From Rhodoferax ferrireducens (lineage in GTDB: Bacteria; Pseudomonadota; Gammaproteobacteria; Burkholderiales; Burkholderiaceae_C), in contig NZ_QEII01000241.1 of NCBI RefSeq assembly GCF_003347515.1, positions 1 to 44,624 on the forward strand: a stretch of 44,624 nt of DNA. The letters run 5' to 3'. Below the pieces are notes generated by a model. It worked only from the letters and a program-made list of their open reading frames with translations. It searched no databases and was not told the origin of the DNA. Positions 24,542 through 33,407 of the stretch are shown here, piece by piece; within the stretch, counting starts at the first letter, position 1; the number at the start of each line of letters is the position of its first letter. Both the position numbers and the translations under genes were made by a program.

Positions 24542-25003
24542 TTAGCGGTAAGTGCCGACCGACACGCTGCCGTCAAAACCGGGAATACGCTTGACGAACG
24601 TGGATTTGCCTTCCACTTTTTTGCTGACCGGGTGGGTCCAGTCATAGTCGACCCAGCCCTCGCCTTTGGTCGCGGCCGTATCTGTGAGTTCGCGCATGAA
24701 GGGCTTGCCGTTCTGGTCCTTGAGTTCCATCATGTTTTTGCCGACCAGCTTGTCATTGGCGCCGTGAGCCAGCGTGACACCCTTGCTGTCCATGGCAAAA
24801 ACGTACAGATCTTTCTTGGTCCAGTTGGCCTTGTCGGTCGTGAAGTCCTTGAAAGCCTGCTCATGGCCCGTTTTTTTGATGTGCGCCAGCGCGGCGTTGG
24901 CCAGGGCCTTGGCTTCATCCTTGGTGCCGTGGTCTTGTGCCAGGGCCGATACAGACACAACAGCCGCGAAAAGCAGGGTTGTCAGGGTGCGAAACAGTTT
25001 CAT
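24542..25003 (-). CDS. Secreted single-Cache-domain protein, copy 1
   Basis: A 153-residue periplasmic protein. The signal peptide MKLFRTLTTLLFAAVVSVSALA is followed by QDHGTKDEA. The rest is a single Cache-type (PAS-like) ligand-binding domain with no transmembrane anchor and no output domain: helix KDEAKALANAALAHIKK, then DLYVFAMDSKGVTLAHG, the signature GANDKLVGKN, and GWVDYDWTHPVSKKVEGKS. Cache modules normally form the periplasmic part of receptors; here the domain stands alone, 27 bases ahead of a chemoreceptor. It is about 80% identical to the next gene upstream, a recent tandem duplicate. The ligand is unknown; related modules often bind small organic acids. Confidence 0.85.
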   Translation of the reverse strand: MKLFRTLTTLLFAAVVSVSALAQDHGTKDEAKALANAALAHIKKTGHEQAFKDFTTDKANWTKKDLYVFAMDSKGVTLAHGANDKLVGKNMMELKDQNGKPFMRELTDTAATKGEGWVDYDWTHPVSKKVEGKSTFVKRIPGFDGSVSVGTYR

Positions 25004-25099
25004 GAGGTGCTCTTTAAGAAAAATACAGTCCAGGAATGGATATCGGCGCCTTGCGCGTTTTCGTAAGGCGCAAGGCCCGCCGCTCAGTCGCTTGCGCGA

Positions 25100-25561
25100 C
25101 TAGCGATAAATGCCGACGCCGACGCCGCCGTCAAATCCGGGGATCGCCTTGACGTAGCTGGCCTTGCCTTCCACCTTCTTCGTCACCGGGTGCGCCCAGT
25201 CGTATTCGACCCAGCCATCGCCCTTGCTGGCGGCCAGCGCGGTGAGTTCGCGCATGAAGGGCTTGCCGTTCTGATCCTTGAGTTCCAGCAGGTTCTTGCC
25301 CACCAGCTTGTCGTTGGCGCCATGCGCCAACATGGCGCCTTTGGTGTCAATGACAAAGACGTAAAGGTCCTTCTTGGTCCAGTTGGCCTTGTCGGCCGTG
25401 AAGTCCTTGAACGCCTGCTCATTGCCTGCTTTTTTGATGTGCGACAGTGCGGCATTGGCCAGGGCCTTGGCTTCGTCCTTGGTGCCGTGGTCTTGTGCCA
25501 GGGCCGATACGGACACGACAGCCGCGAAAAGAAGCGTCGTCAGGGAGCGAAATACTTGCAT
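25100..25561 (-). CDS. Secreted single-Cache-domain protein, copy 2
   Basis: A 153-residue paralogue of the neighbouring Cache protein with the same signal peptide design (MQVFRSLTTLLFAAVVSVSALA) and domain layout. Differences concentrate in the ligand-facing half (FVIDTKGAMLAHG versus FAMDSKGVTLAHG) and the last third, while the N-terminal 60 residues are nearly unchanged. That pattern is consistent with divergence in ligand specificity. A 96-base gap separates it from copy 1. It is the first gene of the apparent Cache-Cache-MCP operon; the upstream 200 bases should contain the promoter, but I could not identify one confidently. Confidence 0.85.
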   Translation of the reverse strand: MQVFRSLTTLLFAAVVSVSALAQDHGTKDEAKALANAALSHIKKAGNEQAFKDFTADKANWTKKDLYVFVIDTKGAMLAHGANDKLVGKNLLELKDQNGKPFMRELTALAASKGDGWVEYDWAHPVTKKVEGKASYVKAIPGFDGGVGVGIYR

Positions 25562-25761
25562 GATTTTTCCTAAAAAAATAATTTGAAATTCAACTTATCG
25601 ATCGTACCAGTGCAACATAGTGCATCCGTCAGAGTTTCCTAGGGGAAAGCGAGCACTCTTGGTTGTCACGCCCAAATGACCAGATCGTGGTAGGCCAGGT
25701 ACGGCACCGGCCAAGTGCTGAGATAATCGCGGGTTTAGACAATTAACTGGAGTTATTTCTC

Positions 25762-25929
25762 ATGGCAAAGATCATCCGCACCGAAGCCGACCGCCTCGCC
25801 ACCCCCCGCCCTGCGGCACCCAAAGGCGTGTGCTACACGGCCCCTCACGGTCAACTGCGCAGCCTGGAGCGTGGCGCCGCCACCAACAACAAGAAAAACC
25901 CCGGCAAGCGCTGCAAAAAAGGCGGTTGA
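25762..25929 (+). CDS. Small basic protein (55 aa), unknown function
   Basis: ATG at 25762 preceded by TGGAG at suitable distance, and TGA at 25927-25929. The product starts MAKIIRTEADRLATPRPA and ends NNKKNPGKRCKKGG. It is strongly basic with two cysteines, and it has no membrane segment. A good intrinsic terminator follows 22 bases after the stop, supporting a real transcription unit. I do not recognise the family; the basic tail would suit RNA, DNA or ribosome contact, which is only a guess. It is divergent from the Cache operon and convergent with icmF. Confidence 0.65.
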   Translation: MAKIIRTEADRLATPRPAAPKGVCYTAPHGQLRSLERGAATNNKKNPGKRCKKGG

Positions 25930-25951
25930 TCAAGCCGGTGGTACCAAAACA

Positions 25952-25978
25952 AGGGCGGTTTTACCGCCCTGTTTTTTT
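25952..25978 (+). terminator. Rho-independent terminator after the 55-aa gene
   Basis: AGGGCGGT (25952-25959) pairs with ACCGCCCT (25963-25970) over a TTT loop; a G and then seven T residues follow (25972-25978). The orientation serves the plus-strand small gene. Confidence 0.9.
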
Positions 25979-25990
25979 GCCCGGAGTTTT

Positions 25991-26119
25991 TAGGCATTTT
26001 TGGGCTATGTCTGCATTAACTGTTGAAATTCAATTCGCCAGAGGGAAGGAGCAAATCGGTTCTACAGGGAAGCGAAGTGTTTCAACAGCTAATTCATACA
26101 TAGCCCATTTTTGGCCTAC
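25991..26119. repeat. ~130-bp inverted-repeat element (MITE-like or structured RNA)
   Basis: Two ~39-base arms in inverted orientation bracket about 50 bases. The inner 28 bases of each arm (26001-26028 and 26080-26107) match at 25 positions. They share TGGGCTATGT, then TG-N-ATTA, then CTGTTGAAA. The outer parts share TAGGC. The right arm runs into the dispersed repeat copy B. No ORF of note is inside. The element could be a miniature mobile element, a stable RNA hairpin or part of a composite intergenic repeat. I see no target-site duplication that I would defend. Confidence 0.65.
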
Positions 26120-26162
26120 AGCCCCCGTGGATACTGCGCAGTTAGCTACTTAAAATATAGCG
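26108..26162. repeat. Dispersed ~55-bp intergenic repeat, copy B
   Basis: Starts TTTTTGGCCTACAGCCC and ends AGCTACTTAAAATATAGCG. It aligns without gaps to copy A at 11192-11246 and to most of copy C. It lies 14 bases beyond the icmF stop, between convergent genes, and overlaps the right arm of the inverted-repeat element. Confidence 0.75.
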
Positions 26163-26176
26163 ATTCTTGCCCGGCC

Positions 26177-29100
26177 TCACATATTGCGCCGGTACTGCCC
26201 GCCCACTTCAAACAAGGCGTTGGTGATCTGGCCCAGCGAGCACACGCGCACGGCGTCCATCAGTACCTCGAACACGTTCTTGTTCTCGATCACCGCCTGC
26301 TGCAGACGTTTCAGCATGGCCGGCGACTCGTTCGCGTGCAGCGCATGGAAGTCAGCCAGGCGTTTGAGCTGGTTCTGTTTTTCCTCGTCGGTGGAGCGCG
26401 CCAGCTCCAGCGTGTCATGCACCGCGTCGCCATGCGGGTTGCGGAAGGTGTTGACGCCGATGATGGGCAGCTCGCCGGTGTGTTTCAGCATCTCGTAGTG
26501 CATGCTCTCGTCCTGGATCTTGCCGCGCTGGTAGCCGGTTTCCATGGCGCCTAGCACGCCGCCGCGTTCCGCGATGCGCTCGAACTCCAGCAGCACCGCT
26601 TCTTCCAGCAGCTCGGTCAGCTCCTCGATGATGAAGGCGCCTTGCGATGGGTTCTCGTTCTTGGCCAGGCCCCATTCCCGGTTGATGATGAGCTGGATCG
26701 CCATCGCGCGGCGCACCGAGTCTTCGGTCGGCGTGGTGATGGCTTCGTCGAAGGCATTGGTGTGCAGGCTGTTGCAGTTGTCGTAAATCGCAATCAGCGC
26801 CTGCAACGTGGTGCGGATGTCGTTGAACTGGATTTCCTGCGCGTGCAGGCTGCGGCCACTGGTCTGGATGTGGTATTTGAGCTTCTGGCTGCGTTCGTTA
26901 GCGCCGTACTTCTCTTTCATCGCCACGGCCCAGATGCGGCGCGCCACCCGGCCCATCACGGTGTATTCGGGGTCCATGCCGTTGGAGAAGAAGAAGCTCA
27001 GGTTCGGCGCGAAGTCGTCGATGTGCATGCCGCGCGCCAGATAGGCTTCCACAAAGGTGAAGCCGTTGCTGAGCGTGAACGCCAACTGGCTGATCGGATT
27101 GGCGCCGGCCTCGGCGATGTGGTAGCCGCTGATGCTCACACTGTAGAAGTTGCGCACCCGGTTGTGCACGAAGTACTCGGCGATGTCGCCCATCACCTTC
27201 AGACTGAATTCGGTGGAGAAAATGCAGGTGTTCTGGCCCTGGTCTTCCTTCAGGATGTCGGCCTGCACCGTGCCGCGCACGTTTTCCTGCACCCACTCGC
27301 GGAGCTTTTCCAGCTCGGTGTCGGTCGGCTCGCGCCCGTTCTCCAGTTTGAATTTGTCGATGTTCTGGTCGATCGCCGTGTTCATGAACATGGCCAGGAT
27401 GCTGGGCGCCGGGCCGTTGATGGTCATGGACACGGAGGTGCTCGGGCTGCACAAATCGAAGCCGCCATACAGCACTTTCATGTCGTCCAGCGTGGCAATC
27501 GAGACACCGCTGTTGCCGACCTTGCCGTAGATGTCAGGCCGCGGATCGGGGTCGTTGCCGTACAGCGTCACGCTGTCAAAGGCGGTCGACAGGCGCTTCG
27601 CCGCCATGCCGGAACTGAGCAGCTTGAAGCGGGTGTTGGTGCGAAAGGCGTCGCCCTCGCCGGCGAACATGCGGGTCGGGTCCTCGCCCTCGCGCTTGAA
27701 GGCGAAGGTGCCAGCTGTGTAAGGGTAGCTGCCGGGCACGTTGTCCAGCGTCAGCCATTTCAGGATCTCGCCGTGGTCTTCAAAAGTGGGGAGCGCCACC
27801 TTGCGGATGGTGGTGCCGCTGAGTGACTTGCTGGTCAGCGCCGTGCGGATTTCCTTGTCGCGCATCTTGACCACGTATTCGTCACCGGCGTAGGCGGCCT
27901 GCATGAGCGGCCATTGCGCCAGCAGCTTGCGTTCGGCCGCGCCCAGATGCGCTTCGCGCTGTTCGGCCAGGTCCAGCACCGCCTGGCAGGCGTTGACCTT
28001 GCTGGCGTCGTCCTCCTGCAGCATGCGGCCGGATGCGCGCAGCTGCTGGATTTCACGCGCCAGTAGGGCCTGACTGCGGGCGCGTTTTTTGTAGGCCCGC
28101 ACGGTGTCGCTGATTTCCGCCAGGTAGCGGGTGCGTCCCGCCGGCACCACCGGGGTCTGATTCGTGCTGTGGCGCACCGCCACACTCGGCAACTGACCCG
28201 CTTCAGTCACCTTCAGTCCCAGCGCCGCGAGCCGGACTTTCAAAGCCTGGTACAGGGCGGTGACGCCGTCGTCGTTGAAACGCGCGGCCATGGTGCCAAA
28301 CACCGGCATCTGGTCGGCCGGCGTGGTCCAGGCCTCCTTGTTGCGCTGCACCTGCTTGGCCACGTCGCGCAAGGCGTCGAGCGCGCCCTTGCGGTCGAAC
28401 TTGTTGATGGCGACGAACTCGGCGAAGTCCAGCATGTCGATTTTTTCCAGCTGGCTGGCGGCGCCAAACTCGGGCGTCATCACGTACAGCGGTACGTCCA
28501 CATGCGGCACGATAGCCGCGTCGCCCTGGCCAATGCCCGAGGTTTCCACCACGATCAAATCAAAACCGGCGACCTTGCAGGCGGCAATCACGTCCGGCAG
28601 GGCGGCGCTGATCTCGCTGCCGAAATCGCGTGTGGCCAAGCTGCGCATAAAGACGCGGGGACCCTGGCTCCAGGGGCTGATGGCGTTCATGCGGATGCGG
28701 TCGCCCAAGAGCGCGCCGCCGCTCTTGCGTCTTGAGGGATCGATGGAGATCACGGCCACGCGCAGGCTGTCGTCCTGGTCCAGGCGCAGTCGGCGGATCA
28801 GCTCGTCGGTCAGGGACGACTTGCCAGCGCCGCCGGTGCCGGTGATGCCCAGCACGGGTATCTTTTTGGTAGCGGCCTGCGCACGGATTTCCTGGGTCAG
28901 CGCCGTTAATGACTCCGAAAGAACGCCTTTGGCCTCACCCGAGGCTTTTTCGTTCTCCAGCGCCGTGATCAGCTGCGCCAGCGCGCGCCAGCTCATCTCG
29001 CTGTGGCCCTGGATGGCTTTGATGTCGGTCGGGGCGTAGCTGCTGAGATCCTTGTCGCAGCGCATCACCATCTCGCCGATCATGCCGGCCAGCCCCATTC

Positions 29101-29506
29101 TTTGGCCGTCTTCCGGGCTGAAGATGCGCGCCACGCCGTAGGCCTGCAGCTCGCGGATTTCCGGCGGCACGATGACACCGCCGCCGCCGCCAAACACCTG
29201 GATGTGCGCGCCGCCGCGTTCCTTCAGCAGGTCCACCATGTACTTGAAGTACTCCACATGCCCGCCCTGGTAGGAGCTGATGGCGATGCCTTGCGCGTCT
29301 TCCTGCAGGGCGGCGGTCACGACCTCTTCCACGCTGCGGTTGTGTCCCAGGTGAATCACCTCGGTCCCCATGCCCTGCAGGATGCGGCGCATGATGTTGA
29401 TGGCGGCATCGTGTCCGTCGAACAGGCTGGCGGCCGTGACAAAGCGCACTTTGTTCGCAGGGCGGTAGTTGGCGAGCGCTTTGAACTCAGCGGACAGATC
29501 GGTCAT
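26177..29506 (-). CDS. icmF: Fused isobutyryl-CoA mutase / G-protein chaperone (IcmF)
   Basis: A coenzyme-B12-dependent acyl-CoA mutase interconverting isobutyryl- and n-butyryl-CoA, fused to its own MeaI-type GTPase chaperone; 1109 residues, as expected for IcmF. Order: B12-binding domain (about 20-150) with [15 protein letters not shown] (the His lower axial ligand is residue 32) and VFGGGGGVI; GTPase domain (about 210-420) with P-loop [12 protein letters not shown] and NKFDRKG; linker; mutase TIM-barrel (about 560-1100), including [16 protein letters not shown]. This domain order distinguishes it from methylmalonyl-CoA mutase. It has a GGAG ribosome site. A 22-bp palindrome lies upstream, suggesting control with branched-chain or fatty-acid catabolism. 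Confidence 0.93.
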   Translation of the reverse strand: MTDLSAEFKALANYRPANKVRFVTAASLFDGHDAAINIMRRILQGMGTEVIHLGHNRSVEEVVTAALQEDAQGIAISSYQGGHVEYFKYMVDLLKERGGAHIQVFGGGGGVIVPPEIRELQAYGVARIFSPEDGQRMGLAGMIGEMVMRCDKDLSSYAPTDIKAIQGHSEMSWRALAQLITALENEKASGEAKGVLSESLTALTQEIRAQAATKKIPVLGITGTGGAGKSSLTDELIRRLRLDQDDSLRVAVISIDPSRRKSGGALLGDRIRMNAISPWSQGPRVFMRSLATRDFGSEISAALPDVIAACKVAGFDLIVVETSGIGQGDAAIVPHVDVPLYVMTPEFGAASQLEKIDMLDFAEFVAINKFDRKGALDALRDVAKQVQRNKEAWTTPADQMPVFGTMAARFNDDGVTALYQALKVRLAALGLKVTEAGQLPSVAVRHSTNQTPVVPAGRTRYLAEISDTVRAYKKRARSQALLAREIQQLRASGRMLQEDDASKVNACQAVLDLAEQREAHLGAAERKLLAQWPLMQAAYAGDEYVVKMRDKEIRTALTSKSLSGTTIRKVALPTFEDHGEILKWLTLDNVPGSYPYTAGTFAFKREGEDPTRMFAGEGDAFRTNTRFKLLSSGMAAKRLSTAFDSVTLYGNDPDPRPDIYGKVGNSGVSIATLDDMKVLYGGFDLCSPSTSVSMTINGPAPSILAMFMNTAIDQNIDKFKLENGREPTDTELEKLREWVQENVRGTVQADILKEDQGQNTCIFSTEFSLKVMGDIAEYFVHNRVRNFYSVSISGYHIAEAGANPISQLAFTLSNGFTFVEAYLARGMHIDDFAPNLSFFFSNGMDPEYTVMGRVARRIWAVAMKEKYGANERSQKLKYHIQTSGRSLHAQEIQFNDIRTTLQALIAIYDNCNSLHTNAFDEAITTPTEDSVRRAMAIQLIINREWGLAKNENPSQGAFIIEELTELLEEAVLLEFERIAERGGVLGAMETGYQRGKIQDESMHYEMLKHTGELPIIGVNTFRNPHGDAVHDTLELARSTDEEKQNQLKRLADFHALHANESPAMLKRLQQAVIENKNVFEVLMDAVRVCSLGQITNALFEVGGQYRRNM

Positions 29507-29564
29507 GGGGGTGTCTCCGTTTTATGGGGGTATCAGAGCCAGCATCAAACATGCATTCGCTGAC

Positions 29565-29586
29565 TTGACGTTTACGTAAACGTCAA
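29565..29586. promoter_or_regulatory. Perfect 22-bp palindrome upstream of icmF
   Basis: The half-site TTGACGTTTAC (29565-29575) is followed by its exact reverse complement (29576-29586), 58 bases upstream of the icmF start. The half-site begins with a good -35-like TTGACG. The form is reminiscent of operators I recall for MerR-type LiuR regulators of branched-chain amino-acid and acyl-CoA catabolism, which would suit IcmF. The palindrome is certain; the regulator is inference. Confidence 0.65.
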
Positions 29587-29601
29587 TCTTACCGTCTTTC
29601 T

Positions 29602-29633
29602 AAAAAACAAGGGGCGCTTGCGCGCCCCTTGTT
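29602..29633 (-). terminator. Rho-independent terminator of the TRAP transporter operon
   Basis: A 12-bp perfect stem, AACAAGGGGCGC (29606-29617) with its complement at 29622-29633, has a 4-base loop. On the minus strand it is followed by an unbroken run of six T (29602-29607 read in reverse, overlapping the stem base). It lies 27 bases past the dctM stop. Confidence 0.9.
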
Positions 29634-29659
29634 CAATGTCAACACCTGTCGCGGACGCG

Positions 29660-31594
29660 CTATTTGTAAAGCAGCTGAGGTAGCCACAGACCGATCGCCG
29701 GGAACTGGTACAAGAGAATAATGGCCAGCACCTGGATCGCCATGAAAGGCAGCATGCCAGAGAAGATCTGGTTCAGCGTCACATGCGGCGGGCTCACGCC
29801 CTTCAGGTAAAACGCGGCCATCGCCACCGGTGGACTCAGGAATGCAGTTTGCAGATTCAGTGCCACCAGCAAGCCGAAGAACAGCGGATCAACGCCGAAG
29901 TGCGGCAGCAGCGGGATGAAAATCGGCATGAAAATGACGATGATCTCGGTCCACTCCAGCGGCCAGCCCAGCAGAAAGATCACGACCTGCGCCATGATCA
30001 TGAACTGCACCGGCGTCATGTCGAGCGACAACACCCACTGGTTGATGATCTCCTGCCCGCCAAGCAGGGCGAACGCGGCCGAGAAAATGCTCGAGCCAAC
30101 GAACAGCCAGCAGACCATGGCGCTGGTCTTCGCCGTCAGGAAGACCGACTCCTTCAATACCCCGAAGTTGAGTCGCCGATAGGCCGCTGCCAGCACCAGA
30201 CCGCCCAGCGAACCCATGGCCGCGGCCTCGGTCGGCGTTGCCAGCCCGAACACGATACTGCCCAGCACCGCCAAAATCATGATCGCCAGTGGGAAGAACG
30301 ACCCCAGCAGCATCTTGAAGATCTCCAGCCGGGCGAAGCTGAAAAATGCATAGAAGAGTGCCAGGGCAACGGCACAGCTGGCCAGCGCGACCCAGAAACT
30401 CGCTGGTGCCGGCACGCGCTCAGACGAGACCGCTGGCTCGGCCGCTATTGGCGCGCTCGGCTTCGCGGTCTCTGCGGGGACGCTGGCCGCGGGTGCTTGC
30501 GTCGCCTCTTCACTGGGGGGCTCCTGCAAGCCGCTCTCTGCTTCAGGCTCCTGCAGGCCCCCGGCTTCGGCCTGATCGTCCCCGGCCGTGCCCATGGCTG
30601 CACTGCCCATCGCAACCACCCCCTCCATCGCCTCAGTCGGGATCGGGGCCGTCACCTTCAGGAAAACAGTTCCCATGATCAGCACGACTGCCAGCGCTGG
30701 CAAAAAGGCGATCAGCAGGTGGCTGAGGAGCTCATGCATCGGTACCGCGGCATTGCGCTTGCCCTTGATCGCACCGATCAGCCCGGGCAGGACTCTGTTA
30801 CTGATGCTGGTCGAGACGATTTCCGCGAACACGGGCAGCGGCACGCGCCGCTCTTCGGCCGACATGGGCGGCGCGAGATGGGGTTTGAGCTTGGCCAGCA
30901 CAATCACGTAGAGGACGTACAAACCTGCCAGCATGAGGCCGGGAAAGAAGGCGCCCGCATAGAGCTTGACCACCGACACACCCGCGGTGGCCCCGTACAC
31001 AATCAGCATGACCGACGGCGGGATCAGAATACCCAGACACCCGCCCGCCGTGATGGCACCGGCCGAGAGCTGCACGCTGTAGCCGGCGCGCAGCATGGCG
31101 GGCAAGGCCAGCAGACCCATCAGGGTGACCACGGCGCCCACAATGCCGGTCGCGGTGGCGAAGATCGCGCAGGTGATGATGGTCGCCACCGCCAGCGAAC
31201 CCGGAATGCGCGCGGTGGCGAGGTGCATGCTCTTGAACAGCTTCTCGATCAGGTTGGCGCGCTCGATCAGGTAGCCCATGAACACGAACAGGGGAATGGA
31301 AATCAGCACGTCATTCGACATCACCGAATAGGTGCGCTGCACCATCAGGTCCAGCGTCTGCTGCACCGCCAACCCGGGATTCTGACTTCGGTAAGCGATC
31401 CAGGCAAACACCATGCCCATGCCCATCAGGGTGAACGCGGTGGGAAAGCCGAGCATGATGGCGACAACGACCAGCGCCAGCATCAATAGACCCAGATGGC
31501 CGTTGGTCATCATGGAGGGCGATGGCAACAGGACGAAGGCGGCCAGCACGACCATGACCATGATCGAGAGCCCGAACCAGACTTCTTTTCTCAT
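29660..31594 (-). CDS. TRAP transporter large permease (DctM) with central insertion
   Basis: The sodium-coupled membrane subunit of a tripartite (TRAP) transporter. The ATG at 31594 (MRKEVWFGLS) overlaps the small-permease stop by 4 bases. Length is 644 residues against about 430 for ordinary DctM. Both ends are normal: ISIPLFVFMGYLIERANLIE and GGCLGILIPPSVMLIVYG in the first half; FGLATPTEAAAMGSLGGL and LQTAFLSPPVAMAAFYLKG in the second. The extra part, about residues 240-430, has added hydrophobic helices (about 290-312 and 400-420) and an acidic Ala/Pro-rich linker (about 317-398). The linker contains a duplicated GLQEP(E/P) unit. A terminator follows. Confidence 0.88.
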   Translation of the reverse strand: MRKEVWFGLSIMVMVVLAAFVLLPSPSMMTNGHLGLLMLALVVVAIMLGFPTAFTLMGMGMVFAWIAYRSQNPGLAVQQTLDLMVQRTYSVMSNDVLISIPLFVFMGYLIERANLIEKLFKSMHLATARIPGSLAVATIITCAIFATATGIVGAVVTLMGLLALPAMLRAGYSVQLSAGAITAGGCLGILIPPSVMLIVYGATAGVSVVKLYAGAFFPGLMLAGLYVLYVIVLAKLKPHLAPPMSAEERRVPLPVFAEIVSTSISNRVLPGLIGAIKGKRNAAVPMHELLSHLLIAFLPALAVVLIMGTVFLKVTAPIPTEAMEGVVAMGSAAMGTAGDDQAEAGGLQEPEAESGLQEPPSEEATQAPAASVPAETAKPSAPIAAEPAVSSERVPAPASFWVALASCAVALALFYAFFSFARLEIFKMLLGSFFPLAIMILAVLGSIVFGLATPTEAAAMGSLGGLVLAAAYRRLNFGVLKESVFLTAKTSAMVCWLFVGSSIFSAAFALLGGQEIINQWVLSLDMTPVQFMIMAQVVIFLLGWPLEWTEIIVIFMPIFIPLLPHFGVDPLFFGLLVALNLQTAFLSPPVAMAAFYLKGVSPPHVTLNQIFSGMLPFMAIQVLAIILLYQFPAIGLWLPQLLYK

Positions 31595-32217
31595 TTCTGG
31601 CTCCCCTTCGGATTGACGACGAAGGCATCGAGTTTGGCGATATCCTCGTCCTTGACGTGCACCATTTCCTTCAGTTTTTCGACGTCCACTTCCTCGACGT
31701 CTTCTCCGCGCGAGGGCCATTCGCCTTGGCGCAGGCAGACGATACAGCGCACGATTTCAACCAGACCCTGTGCCAGCAGGAAGGCTCCGGCGATCGGGAT
31801 GATGGTCTTGAACGGGTAAACCGGCGGGCCGTTGGCGGTGATGTTCGAATGCTCGTTGATGGCCCAGGAATCGGCGGCATAGTTGTAGCCGGCCCAAGCC
31901 AGCGCAAATACCCCCGGCATGAAAAACAAGATATACAAAGCCAGATCCAGACCAGCCTGCAAGCGCGGCGGGAAAAACCCATAGAGCACATCACCGCGCA
32001 CATGGCCATTCTTGGACAAGGTGTAGGCGCCCGCCATCATGAACAGGCTGCCGTACATCATGCTCATGACATCGAAGGCCCACGGGTGCGGATTGTCGAG
32101 TGCATAGCGCGAGAACACCTCCCAGGAAATCATGAACGTGAGGGCGACGATGAGCCATGAAAACGCCTGGCCTACAAAGGTACTGATCCGGTCGGTCGCT
32201 AGAAGCAATTTCTGCAT
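31591..32217 (-). CDS. TRAP transporter small permease (DctQ)
   Basis: Small membrane subunit of the TRAP transporter, 208 residues with four hydrophobic helices. The segment SWEVFSRYALDNPHPWAFDV after the first helix is the usual DctQ signature, followed by YGSLFMMAGAYTLSKNGHVRGDVLY, also typical. The C-terminal ~45 residues form a charged cytoplasmic tail (VEEVDVEKLKEMVHVKDEDI) longer than in many DctQ proteins. It overlaps dctM by ATGA, so the two are translationally coupled. It lies 71 bases downstream of dctP. Confidence 0.88.
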   Translation of the reverse strand: MQKLLLATDRISTFVGQAFSWLIVALTFMISWEVFSRYALDNPHPWAFDVMSMMYGSLFMMAGAYTLSKNGHVRGDVLYGFFPPRLQAGLDLALYILFFMPGVFALAWAGYNYAADSWAINEHSNITANGPPVYPFKTIIPIAGAFLLAQGLVEIVRCIVCLRQGEWPSRGEDVEEVDVEKLKEMVHVKDEDIAKLDAFVVNPKGSQK

Positions 32218-32288
32218 ATTCTGGTCTGCTTAAAAAATCAGCCATCCGGACTGGGCCCGAATGGCTGACGGATGCGGCAAGAAAACGC

Positions 32289-33407
32289 TCAAGCCTTCTT
32301 GGCTGAGAAGAAATGGTTCACGGCCATGCGCCGGCTGACGTAGGTGTCCTGGTCCCACTTCACGGCGCGCTCGGCAAACGCCTTCTGCGATGCGACAACT
32401 TCCTTGAATAAGGGGTTTTCCGCCGACTTCTTTTCAATAATGACATCCCACAGTTTGAGTTGAGCCTGCAGAATTGAATCCGGGGTCTTGTAAAACTTGA
32501 CCTTGTCCTTGGTCTGCAACTCGATGTAGTCCTTGGAATAACGGTCAATCGCCTTCCAGGACATCTCGGCCGACGCGGCCTCGGTTGCGCCTGCGATGAT
32601 TGCCTTCATTTTCGGTGGCAAAGCATCGTATTTGGTCTTGTTGAACATGATCTCGAAGGTTTCGGCGCTCTGGTGGTAGCTCTGCAGCATGCAGACCTTG
32701 GACACGTCAGGAAAGCCGAGCAGTCGGTCCGATGAGGCATTGTTGAACTCGGCCCCATCGAGCAGACCGCGGTCCATCGCCGGCACGATCTCACCGCCGG
32801 GAAGTGCATTCACTGCGGCGCCCATCGCCGTGAACAAATCGATCGCCAGGCCGTTGGTGCGGAACTTGAGGCCCTTGAAATCCTCCGGTTTTGTGATGGG
32901 CTTCTTGAACCAGCCCAGTGGTTGGGTCGCCATGGGGCCGTACAGGAAGGACTGCACATTGCCGCCGATGGAGGCGTAGAGTTTGGCCAACAATTCGGCC
33001 CCGCCACCATACTTGTGCCAGGCCAATATCATGTTGGCGTCCATGCCGAAGGCCGGACCGGAGTTCCACAGCGCCAGCGCATTCTGCTTGCCGTAGTGGT
33101 AGCCCAAGACACCATGTCCGCCATCCAGCGTGCCCTTGGACACCGCTTCCAATAGTCCGAATGCCGGCACCACGGCGCCCGCGGGTAGAACTTCGATCTT
33201 GAGATCGCCGCCGGTCATGTCGTTCACTTTCTTGGCGTAGTCGAGGGCGTACTCGTGAAAGATGTCTTTCGATGGCCATGTGCTCTGCCAGCGCATTGAA
33301 ATTGGCCCTGTTTGCGCCTTGGCGATCATGGGGGCGGATATGGCACCTGCGGCCAAGGCAACGCCCTTGAGCAGGCTGCGACGACGGGGAGGGGTTCTAT
33401 CAGTCAA
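32289..33407 (-). CDS. TRAP transporter substrate-binding protein (DctP), Tat-type signal
   Basis: Periplasmic binding subunit, 372 residues from a TTG at 33407. I chose that start because AGGAG lies 6 bases upstream and it yields MTDRTPPRRRSLLKG, a twin-arginine signal followed by VALAAGAISAPMIAKAQ. A GTG at 33452 would add 15 residues and bury the ribosome site. DctP-family features include MRWQSTWPSKDIFHEYALDY, the TDGG-like LDGGHGVLGYHYGKQNAL, and the carboxylate-binding arginine in LKFRTNGLAIDLF. The sequence resembles the mannitol/chloroaromatic-type group; the substrate is presumably an organic acid but is not determinable. It is first in the operon dctP-dctQ-dctM. Confidence 0.88.
   Translation of the reverse strand: MTDRTPPRRRSLLKGVALAAGAISAPMIAKAQTGPISMRWQSTWPSKDIFHEYALDYAKKVNDMTGGDLKIEVLPAGAVVPAFGLLEAVSKGTLDGGHGVLGYHYGKQNALALWNSGPAFGMDANMILAWHKYGGGAELLAKLYASIGGNVQSFLYGPMATQPLGWFKKPITKPEDFKGLKFRTNGLAIDLFTAMGAAVNALPGGEIVPAMDRGLLDGAEFNNASSDRLLGFPDVSKVCMLQSYHQSAETFEIMFNKTKYDALPPKMKAIIAGATEAASAEMSWKAIDRYSKDYIELQTKDKVKFYKTPDSILQAQLKLWDVIIEKKSAENPLFKEVVASQKAFAERAVKWDQDTYVSRRMAVNHFFSAKKA

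Larger units (their letters stand above)
24542..25561 (-). repeat. Tandem duplication of the Cache-protein gene
   Basis: Two direct ~460-bp units (24542-25003 and 25100-25561) encode proteins with about 28 differences in 153 positions by my alignment. Long stretches are also identical at the DNA level, especially over the signal peptide and the GANDKLVGKN region. The spacer is not duplicated. Confidence 0.85.

Noticed and set aside
29404..29420. B12-binding motif DxHxxG with Ala in place of the Gly (DGHDAA) in IcmF
   Set aside because: I recall that characterised IcmF proteins also have DGHDA followed by a small residue, so this is normal for the family rather than a defect.
29783..31489. 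568-residue open frame on the plus strand opposite dctM
   Set aside because: Composition (His/Arg/Gln-rich) is that of a shadow of a hydrophobic membrane-protein gene; no motif or ribosome site.
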